64,000 nucleotides of DNA from Dipteris shenzhenensis (Eukaryota; Polypodiophyta; Polypodiopsida; Gleicheniales), in assembly GCA_047967505.1 (NCBI GenBank), contig CM106541.1. One strand, given 5' to 3'. The position numbers and the translations under genes are program-made. The notes beneath the pieces are model-generated. The model saw only the letters and a list, made by a program, of their open reading frames with translations. It was not told the DNA's origin and ran no database searches. Shown one piece after another: positions 1 to 10,361 of the stretch (its first letter is position 1; the number at the start of each line of letters is the position of its first letter).

Positions 1-388
1 AGCAGCTGCACACCACCCCAAGACCCCTAATGAGGAAGGAGTCGAAACTGTGTGAGCAAGGGATAAATGGGACGAATGTCAACAAGGTGGAAAAAGAAGT
101 AGAGTAAATGTTTCAAGCAAGGAAAGGGTAGAATAGCCAATGACGATGACAACTTGAGAGGTTGCCATAGTGTATCAAGCTTGCTAAGAATATCAAGGTA
201 GTGAGGAGCTTTTGGGAGAGCGAGTATGTAACGAGAAGAAATTGGCAAGTACGGAAGAAGAGATGCCTAAGGACCATGGAGGCTAGAGGCACAAAGGAGG
301 CTAATGACACAGTAGAGCAATGCCAACACTGCCACGTGAAACTATGGTAGCATAGGTCGAAGTAGAAAAGAGAAATGTAAACAAGGTT

Positions 389-1745
389 GTCAAAGGAGCC
401 ATGAAGAGCAAGGAGAGCTGGTGAAGGTGGTCAAAAGCAAACTCGCAGGGTGACACCATTATCACATTGCAGGAGCAATGCTTGAAAGAAGAGAGCAAGC
501 AAGAGGTAGCAACCATAGTTGGCAGCCACCAGTAATGAAGAGCGTAGATTAAAAAACAAGTCACGAGTTCAACCCATAGATTATAGTATCTTGTAAGCTA
601 AAGGGCAGTAGAGGTGTAGACAAGTAGATGAGCACGGGGCGAGGTCAAAGTGAGAAACGGAGTACCAAAGAAGAACCATGAAGGAGGGGAAATCAATTGC
701 ATTTAGAGAGAATTAGGAAGACTACAAAGTCTTGAAAGAATGTAGAAGCACTTTAACATGAAGCCAACATATAACGGCAATCAAGAAGAGCTATGCCAAA
801 ATGTGGAGGGGAACTTATGCAAGGCACGGAGGAATGAAAAAAAGTTGTGTTTGGGCAGCATGGCAAGGGGTTGGAAGGGTAGTTAGGGCTAGTGGGTGGT
901 AAGGTGAGGGGTGAATGGGTAGCATAAGTTAGAGGGTAGTTTCTTTTAAAGGGGTTTATTATTATTAACATTACGAGGCCTTATTAAAGGGGTTAATTGA
1001 AAATTAAAAAGATAATTTTAAAGGGGGTTTAAAAGGGGGAAATTTAGTTAAACCAGAGAATATGAAGGGGAGTTTTAATATCAAAAAGGAAAAAACTAAA
1101 GGGGGCTACAAAATTTAAGAGCGGGGGTTTGTCCCTGAGGCAATCTAAAGCAACAAAGGAGTTTCGCTTATAAGTGTATGTGCATTAGAGTGCATGGGCA
1201 TAGCATGCTTATCAACCCAAACCATACTACTAGAAAATGTTTAGTAAATTATGTAAGAGTGCATAATGGAGGTGGTAAAAAACAAGGTACTTTCATTAAA
1301 ACATCAACACGAGGAAAAGGAAAAAGGGGGGGTTTGTTTCTAATTTATTCATGAATATACAAAATGTAATTAAATTAAATTGGGGGAGGGGGGGCAGGGA
1401 GGAAAGGATAGTAGTTGGCATCATGGGGAAAATGGTGTAGAATGGAAGTGAGAGTGTGTGTGGGGAGGAGGGGGCAATGGGGGGGGAAAGGGGGGGGAAA
1501 AGTGTAAGGGGTTGAAGCTCTAAATAATTCGTAATAAAAGTTAATAAAGTATAAAATAGAAAAAACTAAATTGTATGAGTGTATGGAGAGGCGTTAGGGT
1601 GTGTGTGTGTGTGGCCCACCCCCAACCCGGAGGTTAAGACCACATGGTGAGGGGTAAGCCCACCATATGGAGCTTACCCCTCACCAAAGAGATTAATAAG
1701 TGCAATAAAATCAAAGCATAATGTAGGTAAAGTGTTATTCTTCAA
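389..1745. other. Segment present only in duplication copy 1
   Basis: Copy 2 passes directly from the equivalent of 388 to the equivalent of about 1746, so this is an insertion in copy 1 or a deletion in copy 2. It is purine-rich on the plus strand, with G-runs around 1380-1500 and a short GT run near 1602. The end resembles 38262-38330 and 63555-63620, sharing the words around 'gaccacatggtgagggg'. No coding sequence was recognised. Confidence 0.6.
1645..1686. repeat. Perfect inverted repeat (hairpin)
   Basis: Arms 1646-1658 and 1673-1685 are exact reverse complements (ggtgaggggtaag and cttacccctcacc). One further pair extends the stem on each side (1645/1686 and 1659/1672), which leaves a loop of about 12 nt. 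The related repeats at 38300 and 63600 keep the left arm but not the right one. Confidence 0.7.
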
Positions 1746-3154
1746 GAAGTTTTGGTAATCAAGTCAGAATTGAATCCATTTTTAGCAAAAAAGCAAAATA
1801 AGTCTAACCAAATCTATATAAGCCCATGAAAAATGTGAAGCATTGTAAATTAGGGGTAGTACTTGCGACACACAAACTTTATATCCATAGTTTCTCGGTC
1901 TATTACTTGCAGCATGGATGAAAGAGACATTAGGAAAAGGCAATTTATATTTTTCCAAAAGGTACGAGTCTTATAGTTACCAATAATTGGTCTCATAAGT
2001 GTAATGTAAGTATTGAGATAAGTGGTAAAAAAAGTTTCATAAGTGGGTTTAATAGCAATGATATCCAATGGGTAAATACTCATTGGGTCTGCTTGGTCAA
2101 TAGATCTATTATGAGAAAGAAAATTTACCACAAAGTCATTATTAATAAAAATTAAATCATTCATGAATCAAGATGAAAGATAAAATGATTTAAGCTTTTA
2201 AATTCTCTAAGTTTGGACAATTTAAGAATAAATTGTAGCTCAAACCAAGCTAGGTATAAGTTGCACCAAAGTGGTGAGCAAGATACCCCATGAGGGTGCC
2301 ATTAGGTTGTAGAAAGATGGTATCACCAATGTCTAAAATAACGAGGTTAAGATTAATAAAATATCAAAAATTGATACTACACTCATTATTTTTCTTAGTA
2401 AGCACAAAGTTTTTCCTAGACTTTTCAAACCCAAGATAGCTAGAGGTTTGTAGGATTTCAATATAATTTTAGAGACTCGATAAGGCTATTATTTCTTTAG
2501 TGAGGAATGGCTTCATAACAAGACATAATGTCAAAGGTATACACAAAGAAGATATGTTTTGGTAAATGAATTAGGAATTCATATTGGTTGTGGATAATCC
2601 AATAAGCATTGGTACGAATACGAGTAAAAACCCAAAATGTCTTAATGAAGTCTTTCAATATACTCATGGATTCCATAATCAAGAGTTGTAAGCAGCTTTG
2701 TGATAAGGTTAGTAATATTGGAGAACATACAGTTATGGGAATTAGTAAGCCATCTGAAAGCATCTTTATGTACTCTATAAGTACCCCCATTATATAGGCA
2801 AAAGCAAGTTTGAAGGGAGAGTAATTTCATAAGATAATGAATAAATTACTACACATTCAATTTTTTTTTTCTATTGCACAAGTCAAAGACAATTCAAGAG
2901 ACATAAGTCTTTGTTTGATATCAAGTATTATTAAATTTTTGCACATGAAGGTTGGGGTTTGAGTGGATTTATCTAACCCATAAATATAGAGGTGGTGAGT
3001 AAGAAACTCCACTTTGTCCATGATATTTTGGTCAAAGAACCAAGGTTTTTGAATATACCTATGGTTAGGAAAGATGGATTTAAAATTCTAAAGACAATTT
3101 CATTAATAAAATTATCATGGTGGATAGAGGTATTGATGCACATCAAATTACAAA

Positions 3155-3162
3155 GTTTGGAC
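3155..3162. other. Unoccupied target site paralogous to a MITE insertion
   Basis: gtttggac occurs once here. In copy 2 the same word flanks both ends of the 247-bp MITE at 41351-41597. This is the pre-insertion state of that site. Confidence 0.9.
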
Positions 3163-3450
3163 TATGCCAAATATAATTCCTTGATAACTAGAAAACTCGC
3201 TGGAAAATGACTCATCAAGATCGAGGGAATATCGTTAAGGCCCTGTTTCATAAAGTCTTGAAGAACAGGGTGTCTACACAACATGAGTGTGTTGATAAAA
3301 CATGGGAGCCAAAGTCATCAAACTCTTGTATAAAAGATTTAAATATTTTACAAGCATCACAAATGCAAGACAAGAATTCTGATGGAAAATTACAAAAGGT
3401 ATCCAATGGTCTATAGAATGTTGTAGCAATATTTTTGTGATATTTCCAAC

Positions 3451-3699
3451 CTAGGGGGGTACACCACTAAGAAATCCGAGGTATCATGTGCGTTCAAGGG
3501 GTATTAAAAAAACCCATCAACTAAACTTTTCCCCCTAATAAAACTACCCTCTTTACTCATAAACTAATGGATTTTTTTCTAAAGTTGAATTAAGAACCCC
3601 TCCTGTTATTGTAAACCTATAAAATTTTTCCAAAAGTGGAATTAAAATACCCCTCCTTTTGAATGCATGTGGCACACTAAAATTTTGGAACCCCCTGAG
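3451..3699. mobile_element. hAT-like MITE, family B
   Basis: A 249-bp AT-rich element begins ctaggggggt and ends accccctgag, so its termini are imperfect inverted repeats. Subterminal parts pair further (tcatgtgcgttcaag on the left, the complement of gaatgcatgtggca on the right). Flanking 8-mers tttccaac (3443-3450) and tttacaac (3700-3707) differ at one base and look like an aged 8-bp target duplication. Copies or fragments occur at 9818-10062, 41894-42143 and 61684-61711. It has no coding capacity. The length and internal words resemble family A. Confidence 0.7.
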
Positions 3700-5030
3700 T
3701 TTACAACCAAAGATGATATTAAACATGTAAAAGGCTTGTTAATCTCAAATCTATCAAAAACTTCCACAAAGATCTTTTATGGTGAAATAAAATCAAACAC
3801 CTTGTTGACAAACAAAAGATGAATAAACCTTTCAGCTTTTTTATTATTTTGATTAAGTATTGATAGAGCATTAGCTTTTTTGGTAATGAATCTTACTTGT
3901 TCGCCATAGTATTGAAATTTAATGTCTTTTAAGTCTTGCCAAAGTCCTCCAAGCCATGAAACATTTGAGTTTTCTTGGTAAAGCACTTCATGGTAGATAG
4001 GTATTGACAATCTTTTTAGATCTTTTTTTGTTGACTGTAAGAGGATTGCTTCAAGAGTATTGGCCAATGGTGTGTTGTGGAGTCGAGGAAGAAAATGAGT
4101 ATTGGGGCAATAGAGAAGAAGATTACAAGGTGCTTCTAGCATGAAGTCATGAAACCAAAGGTAAACTATAAGAGTAGTTATGAATTTTGAAGGGAACTAG
4201 GCAACCCAACCAATGAAAGTGTACACCAAGGTAGGTCCGAAGGAGAAGAGGAAGAAGCTGGAAAGATTTAGGAAAACAAATCATAACAAGTGGTCAAGCC
4301 AAATGATGGAGGCTGAGCAAGAAGAATTAGGGTCAGATCTTTTGCATTGGTATTTGAGAAGGTGTATATGTATTCCACCAATTCTTCAAAAATTTCTTGG
4401 GCTCACAAACTTTGTCTTGATTAATAGGGCATTTAGTTTTGGCAATCAAGGCGGTACTAGAGCATTTAGATAAGTCAACATCAAAAAGATTAATTTGGGA
4501 AAGATCGAAGAAAAATTCATCAGGCAAAAGATGCTTGGATTGTAAAGCGTGGGTTTTGCACTGGTCTACCACTTCAAAGGAGAGCTAAGGAGGTAATCGA
4601 TAAGGGGGCTCTATCATTGATAAGATCAAAATCCCACAATTTATGCTCCAATCTAAGGGAATCTAGTTGAAGTTGCCAGGGAGGGAGGAGATGAATAGCT
4701 CCACAGAAAGCTTGAGATAACAAATTTTGAGGAACGAAGAGGCTATAAAAGGTTGGGAGCCTAAGGAGTCCATGGCTTATTTTTCATCATGATCAAGGAG
4801 GTCAGGGGATTGCAGGGAGACCGTTAAGAGCAAAGAGCTTATTCACTATCAAGGTAGAGAAGTAGAAGTTGAGATCGAGTGCATCCCGACAATCGATGAG
4901 GGGAAAAGAAACCAAAAATTTGCTGAAGGCTTCCAAGAAGTCAAGTTGATCTTTCTTGCACTGCACTAGTAGGGAGATCCAATTGTTCATAGAGGCAATA
5001 GTGAAAGATGAAGGGGTCTTTTTCAAGGAA

Positions 5031-6510
5031 TATTGTTTCTTGAAATCTAGGAACTTTTAGTTAGGACCTTTGAAGTAGGAGAGGATACATTGAGTACCCA
5101 AAGGACGAATAGGGATATTTGATGATGTTGCCCAACTTCACTAGAGAAGGAATCTAGTGGTTTTGTAAGGAAGATTTAATAATCACTATGGATAATTACT
5201 AAAGCTTAAATCCTAATAATACTAAAGGAATAATTACGCATTACTAAAGATTTAGCCATTGCATATAAATTAACTATATGACACTAGCCCGACCAAAGGC
5301 TAGTTGGGAGATTAGTGTATGTGTTTAGAATTAAAAATCTCATCAATAAATGCGCCATACAATTGATTCCATCAAATGGATAAATTGTTATACTTGAGAT
5401 GATGACAAAGTTTATATAAGAATCCTATGTTGAGAGTTGCCACAGTTTGGAGAGTCATGAACAATTATAAGAATTTATAATAATATTGCATTTGACAAAG
5501 GAACACAAGAATAGCACAAAATGTTGAATCCATGCGGACGTCCAGGTTCCAAGGTCAGGGTCCACTTACCTATCAGCATTCACAAAAAGCCATTTGTTAG
5601 AACAAAATTGGCAGCATCTGGGAAGATAGGTAATGCTTGTGTTCCCCAACTTGTTATCACTTATACCAATGAGACTTAGAACTACATAAAGATTCTGCAT
5701 GTATACCAAAAGAGACACAAATGCCACAAGTAAGATATCATTTATTGTTTTTATATTTTCAAGGATAATATGCTCTAGTCATAGTATTTTTTCCAAAATT
5801 TTCCATTCCCTTCATGCTTCCTCCATATTTTGGGAGATGATGGCCATTTTGGCAAGGTCTCCAATTGTCGATATTCTAGCAGTCTTGCGGAACTTACATG
5901 AGTTCATCCCTAGAGTATCCTATTAAATTCAATTATCAACAAAATCAGGCGGGGTGGTCTAACACTATTGGATAAAAGATTCTTAAAATAGGGGGTGAGT
6001 ATGATAAAATATTTTTGATAAGAATATGGGAAAATGAACTAAAAAAAAGAAAAAAATATTTTTTTGTGTTTTCAATTTTATATATTGCATACTAAGTTAA
6101 TGTAAATCTATAACCATACCTAAAAAAGGAAATACAAGTTTACATAAGAACACATACTTCTATAAATGTTCTAAAAGTATATACAAGTAAAAAAAGGGGG
6201 CAGTCTAACAAGACTAAAGTAAAGTTATAAGTTTTGGTAGGACAGTGCACTAACGTAGAATTATAAATTTGTCATGTCACATTGTAGGGGGTAATCCTCA
6301 TACCATGCTGAGTGGGGTAGAGAAGCCAAAGATGGGGGTAAGGGAGGGGTAATATAAATGCAATGATTTATAACAAAATTCTCCATAAAGAAGCAAGATA
6401 GGCTAAACCTTTACATACATTTCTTAATGCATAAATAAGCATGAATCATACAATATTACTCAACATACAAGCTTTTATTTACCATCAATACCCCTAAGCA
6501 ACTATATATA
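5031..6510. other. AT-rich non-coding part of duplication copy 1
   Basis: This stretch is AT-rich and closely matched at 43510-44970. ORFs are short and not conserved in frame between the copies. No gene, RNA or element was recognised. Confidence 0.5.
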
Positions 6511-6513
6511 TAA

Positions 6514-6540
6514 ACACACACACACACACACACACACACT
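6514..6540. repeat. (CA)n microsatellite
   Basis: An uninterrupted CA run of about 27 bp. The paralogous run in copy 2 (44972-45049) is about 78 bp. Confidence 0.95.
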
Positions 6541-6559
6541 TCCTATTCATTTTTTCCTT

Positions 6560-7558
6560 AACAATTACTTTACATTTTTTCCTCCCCCCCCCCCTTCTTA
6601 CACTTACACTCTTAGTGCTTTCTCTCTCATTTACACTCCCTAACCTTTTTTATCCTTAAATGTTTGCTTAGTTTCTCCCTCATTAAATGTTTTCTTAGTT
6701 TCTTGGTTCCTTTTTCCCTCTCAACTATTTCAAATTTTTTTTCTAAAAATTTCTAATTTCTTTTCAAAATTTTTCATTTTTTGCTCTATTTACCTCAAGA
6801 TGTTTTCCAATTTGGGCTCACTTTTCTATTTACTTCTTTCTTTTTTTTCCTAATTTCTTTTAATTATTTCCTTCTTTAACCTTTTTAAACTTTTTGTCCA
6901 ATTTGTTTCTTAAATTCTAACCCCCTTGAGTTAATCTACTTATTTAATTTCTAGCCCCCCTAATTACCCCTCCTTAAATTTTTATGATTTTCTATTTTTT
7001 TACTATGTTTCACTAATTTACCCTACTCCCCCCTATTTTCCCCTAATTTTCCCTAATTTCCCCCTTAATTTTCCCTATTTTCACTATTTCCCCTATTTTT
7101 ACCTACGTTCCCCCTATTCCCCCTTATTTCTTCTCAAAAACCTTTATACACTAATTTACCCTAAAACCCCTTAATTCTCCCTAACTAGTCCTAAACCCCT
7201 TGTAATTAAACTCCCTAAAATTAATTCATTTTTTAACTAACCCTTAAAAGCTACCTGACTCCTAGCCCTCCATCACCCCGACTCCCAACCCCTTGCCTTC
7301 CTATAATCGACCTCTGATATCCCTCCCTTATAAATTACCCCCTCCTCTCACCTAGCTATTTTTGCCTCACTCTCTGCGCTCCCCTACTACCTTTTCACTC
7401 AGCTCCTATTTGCTCTCCCGCTTCCCAAACAACCTCTACACACTTTTCTCCCAAGCCCCCACCTGAATGCGCTGGCCTTCCATGCTCCAGTATACATATT
7501 GCTCCTTTTGCTCTATAGTCTCATTTGAGTCTAGTCTTCTTAGCCATCTCCATTGCTT
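6560..7558. other. Pyrimidine-rich low-complexity region
   Basis: The plus strand is dominated by T and C, with many ccccta and tttcccc words. It is shared with 45060-46050 and in part with the later units of the copy 2 tandem array. No coding sequence was seen. Confidence 0.6.
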
Positions 7559-7561
7559 CCC

Positions 7562-7604
<43 letters not shown>
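7559..7604. repeat. Poly-C and (CT)n microsatellite
   Basis: About 13 C residues are followed by a long CT run. In copy 2 the left flank matches 46040 and the right flank matches 51909, about 5.9 kb apart. The microsatellite therefore marks the point of a large length difference between the copies. Confidence 0.9.
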
Positions 7605-7607
<3 letters not shown>

Positions 7608-8124
7608 TTTCTTATGTTTTTCCTTAATTTCTAATTAATTTTGTATTTTATTTTTCCTTAATTTTCATCTTTCTATTATTTTTTCTACTCTTTCTTAGAA
7701 TTTGCCCGCCTTGTTTTTTTAGTTTCTTTCCTTATTTACTTTTACTTTTCTTGGTTAATGTTTTTTTTCTATTTCACTATGCAATTTGAGTAGGTAATTG
7801 ATTCTACTATTTTACTATGTAATTTAAGCCACTATTTTACTGTGTAATTTTTCTACTTAGTTCTCCAAATGTACTTTCGCTTTTATTTAAACCATCTAAG
7901 GCTATTTAGTGTGGTTAATTTTTGTCTATGCTATCCATGATAAAGACCCCTTCCCCGCACTTTCTACTTGCCCGCTAGTCTACACACTGATCATGTTCTT
8001 CTTCACCAACACGCATTCTCATGCTCCAAACCAACCTAGCCTACATGCCTCCCAAAAACACACACTCCCTAAACTATCTACCAGCTATTTTCCTGACTCT
8101 ACGCCTATGACCTAGCCTATATAA

Positions 8125-8553
8125 ATGGAGGCTCTACCTATACTACCATCTAAACCCCCTTGCTCAGGCGTACTGCTACACGGGCCTTACTCCATTGTGC
8201 CTTGCCTCTTCACCCTGCTTGTTGTACTGCTTCCATCTAAACCCCCTTGCTCGGGCGTATTGCTACACAGGCCTTACTGCATTGTGCCTTGCCTCTTCGC
8301 CCTGCTCGTCATACTACTTCCATCTAAACCCCCTTGTTCATCGTACTCTCTAGCTCCTCCACATAGTTTGAATGAAGCTCATGCTCCCTTGCTCTATGTT
8401 GCCCGCTGTCGATCGATGCCCATCATTGATGGAGTGGTTTGTGCCACTACAACTCCTTGCCTCCCTCGCATATCTGCTCGTGCCCTTCAGTACTGGCACA
8501 GTCTAGCAATCCTTGTGACGGTGTGCCCATGTACATATTGCTTCTCTTGCTAG
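8125..8553 (+). CDS. Doubtful repeat-containing ORF
   Basis: An ORF of 142 codons whose first half is about 2.3 copies of an 87-bp tandem repeat, a multiple of three, giving a repeated peptide starting LPSKPPCSGVLLH. Hydrophobic and cysteine-containing stretches follow. The paralogous ORF in copy 2 has the same 87-bp periodicity but a different upstream frame and is broken by a MITE at 52724. No domain was recognised. An open frame forced by a repeat whose period is divisible by three is an equally good explanation, so coding status is unlikely. Confidence 0.15.
   Translation: MEALPILPSKPPCSGVLLHGPYSIVPCLFTLLVVLLPSKPPCSGVLLHRPYCIVPCLFALLVILLPSKPPCSSYSLAPPHSLNEAHAPLLYVARCRSMPIIDGVVCATTTPCLPRISARALQYWHSLAILVTVCPCTYCFSC
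8146..8345. repeat. 87-bp tandem repeat, about 2.3 units
   Basis: The word ccatctaaacccccttg recurs at 8146, 8233 and 8320, giving a period of 87 bp. The same array is in copy 2 at 52429, 52516 and 52603. Confidence 0.85.
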
Positions 8554-9705
8554 CCTTTGGCCTCTACAGTCTGGTCCCTTTGTGATATGGTTCACCTCCT
8601 ATGTTAAGCCATTGGCCTCTACGGTCTGCCCCCTCTGATGTTGTCTTCTCTAAACGAGCTGCCTCACACTCACAAAATGCAAGGTACTCTTGCCTCGCAC
8701 TCTATGCACCCTATATCATTTTTGGGCATTGTTGTTGGTCGGTCTTCCCTCTTTAAAAATCCAAAATCTTCGCTCCCCCATGCTATAAAACAAAAAACCC
8801 CCCATTGCTAAAACGGACCGTATAATTTCTATCCTATATCTTGATATTTCCCCCCCTATTTGATTCTAAAATCCCCCCTTCTCAGTATTAGTACTGAAAT
8901 TCCCCCTTTGTATAGTGTATTTTCCCCCCTCCTCTTAAGTAGTCTTAACTGACACAACCCCCCCCCCTCTCTCAATATTAATACCTAAGTTCCACCTCTC
9001 TAGTATTAATATCTGATAAATTTCTTCCCCCCTCTCTATATAACATTTCTCCCCCTCCTCTCTATATAGATGTCATCCCCCTGTTGTCACTACATATGTA
9101 TTTTGGTTCTCCTTCCCTACCCCTTCTCTATTAATTTCCTTGTAGTTTCCCTTTTAAATTCCCTTGGCATAGACATATAGGAGCATTACTGGAAGGATTC
9201 TACAAGATCCTTTCAATTTTTTTGTAAAATAAAAGTCTAATTTTACCTTTTAATTGACCCCCTGCTCCCTCCCCTTTTTTCCCCCCCTGCTTTATTACAA
9301 TTCCACACTTACAAAACCCATTGTTTACACTTAATGTCCTACATCGGGTTAATTACACTCTATGGTTAAGCTTCTAATTTATTGTGACCCTGATAACAAG
9401 GGAGGAGGGTTTATGACACTTGTCTTCCCAATTGAAGTGAACTTGGTTCTTATCATGTTTTCTTCTTGGATGGTGGTAGGTATGTAGATTCTCCTCTTCA
9501 GTAAGTATGATGCTTGTCAAGATTGCACGGGCATTATAATTTTTGTTTACACTTTGTATGAACAACCATGTAGTAAATCATTTTTTACCCACCCTTATCT
9601 GAGCTTCATGTGCCGTCTTGTTAAAAGGTTTTTTATTTTACACACACACATACACACACACCTTGATCTGAATATTTTTGAACACAACAGATTTTTGAAC
9701 ACCTT
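8554..9705. other. Pyrimidine-rich non-coding end of duplication copy 1
   Basis: C-rich and T-rich sequence closely matched at 53050-54345. A segment near 9362-9560 also resembles 51265-51440 and 54046-54230. The match to copy 2 stops at a CA run around 9640-9661. No gene was recognised. Confidence 0.5.
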
Positions 9706-10062
9706 CTAAATATTTTAGAAGCATCACAAATGCAAGACAAGAATTCTGATGGAAAATTACAAAAGGTATCCAAGGGTCTATAGAATGTTGTAGCAATATT
9801 TTTGTGATATTTCCAACCTAGGGGGGTGCACTACTAAGAAATCCAAGGTATCATGTGCGTTCAAGGGGTATTAAAAAAACCCATCAACTAAACTTTTTCC
9901 CCCAATAAAACCACCCCTCTTTACTTATAAACCAATGGATTTTTTTCTAAAGTTGAATTAAGAACCCCCTCCTGTTATTGTAAACCTGTAAAATTTTTCC
10001 AAAAGTGGAATTCAAATACCCCTCCTTTTGAATGCATGTGGCACACTAAAATTTTGGGAGAT
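9706..10062. repeat. Copy of MITE family B with its flank
   Basis: This stretch repeats 3345-3690, including about 110 bp of the reverse-transcriptase relic that flanks the MITE on its left. It therefore arrived as a segment carrying the MITE, not as a separate MITE insertion. The MITE begins at 9818 and its right end is lost near 10062. Confidence 0.8.
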
Positions 10063-10155
10063 GAATGTCCTTTCACATATTTATTTACTCTCTTATCATC
10101 AATCCGTTGTGTTCAAAAATGCTTGCCCTCACACCATATAGCATTGAACATAGTG

Positions 10156-10175
10156 CACTACACCAAGAAAAAATC
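10156..10175 (+). repeat. CACTA transposon terminus (candidate)
   Basis: CACTACACCAAGAAAA is typical of plant CACTA terminal inverted repeats. It lies about 200 bp beyond the C-terminal end of the Tnp2-like remains, as expected for an element end. No matching opposite terminus was found. Confidence 0.6.
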
Positions 10176-10361
10176 AATTAAATAAGCAATCTAAATTATT
10201 GAAAGCTCCTAACTTATGCATAACATTCTATATACGGACCTTGCTCATGCATCCCCTAGCATACTCCCATTCTTCCATTGTGATATGCATCCCCTCGTCT
10301 TTCTCTGCTTTCTCCATTTCGTCAAGTAGCCAATCCACATGAATATCCTTTGGAAGTGCTC

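Larger units (their letters stand above)
1850..5030 (-). pseudogene. Penelope-like reverse transcriptase relic, copy 1
   Basis: Reading leftwards, the minus strand shows reverse-transcriptase motifs in order. Motif A is at about 2500-2541 (TFDIMSCYEAIPH) and ends in a stop. The motif B region is at about 2224-2320, with a G-T-L-M-G core followed by SCSPLWCNLYLAWFELQF after a frameshift. Motif C and the region after it are at 1850-2164, with FMNDLIFINN where YxDD is expected, then SIYPLDIIAIKP. The SCSPxWCNxYL block and a Y-x-x-IP motif A suit Penelope-like or related non-LTR reverse transcriptases rather than copia, gypsy or L1. Upstream minus-strand ORFs at 2497-2790, 3777-4142, 4333-4572 and 4802-5026 are conserved in copy 2 and may be its N-terminal part, but their family was not recognised. 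Many stops and frameshifts show that it is dead. A 249-bp MITE interrupts it at 3451. The RT call is fairly sure, the N-terminal extent is not. Confidence 0.68.
1..9650. repeat. Segmental duplication, copy 1
   Basis: This block is repeated in direct orientation at 39542-54345 with high identity by eye. Positions 1-388 match 39542-39934, and 1745 onward matches 39945 onward. The match runs through the reverse-transcriptase relic, the CA and CT microsatellites and the pyrimidine-rich region, and ends in the CA run near 9640 (copy 2 near 54330). Copy 1 has about 1.36 kb (389-1745) that copy 2 lacks. Copy 2 has MITEs and a tandem array that copy 1 lacks. The left edge may lie outside the window. 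Confidence 0.9.

Noticed and set aside
1-310. Minus-strand frame of 73 codons (27-248) conserved in copy 2 (39568-39789)
   Set aside because: Conservation follows from the recent duplication. The peptide matches no family, and overlapping frames on the same strand are equally open.
2497-2541. Telomerase reverse transcriptase
   Set aside because: Motif A was first considered for TERT, but the SCSPxWCNxYL motif B block and the lack of any TERT-specific motif favour a Penelope-like element.
4213-4473. Plus-strand frame beginning MKVYTKVGPKEK, seen three times
   Set aside because: It lies antisense to the frames of the RT-relic block and is repeated only because that block was copied. No domain was seen.
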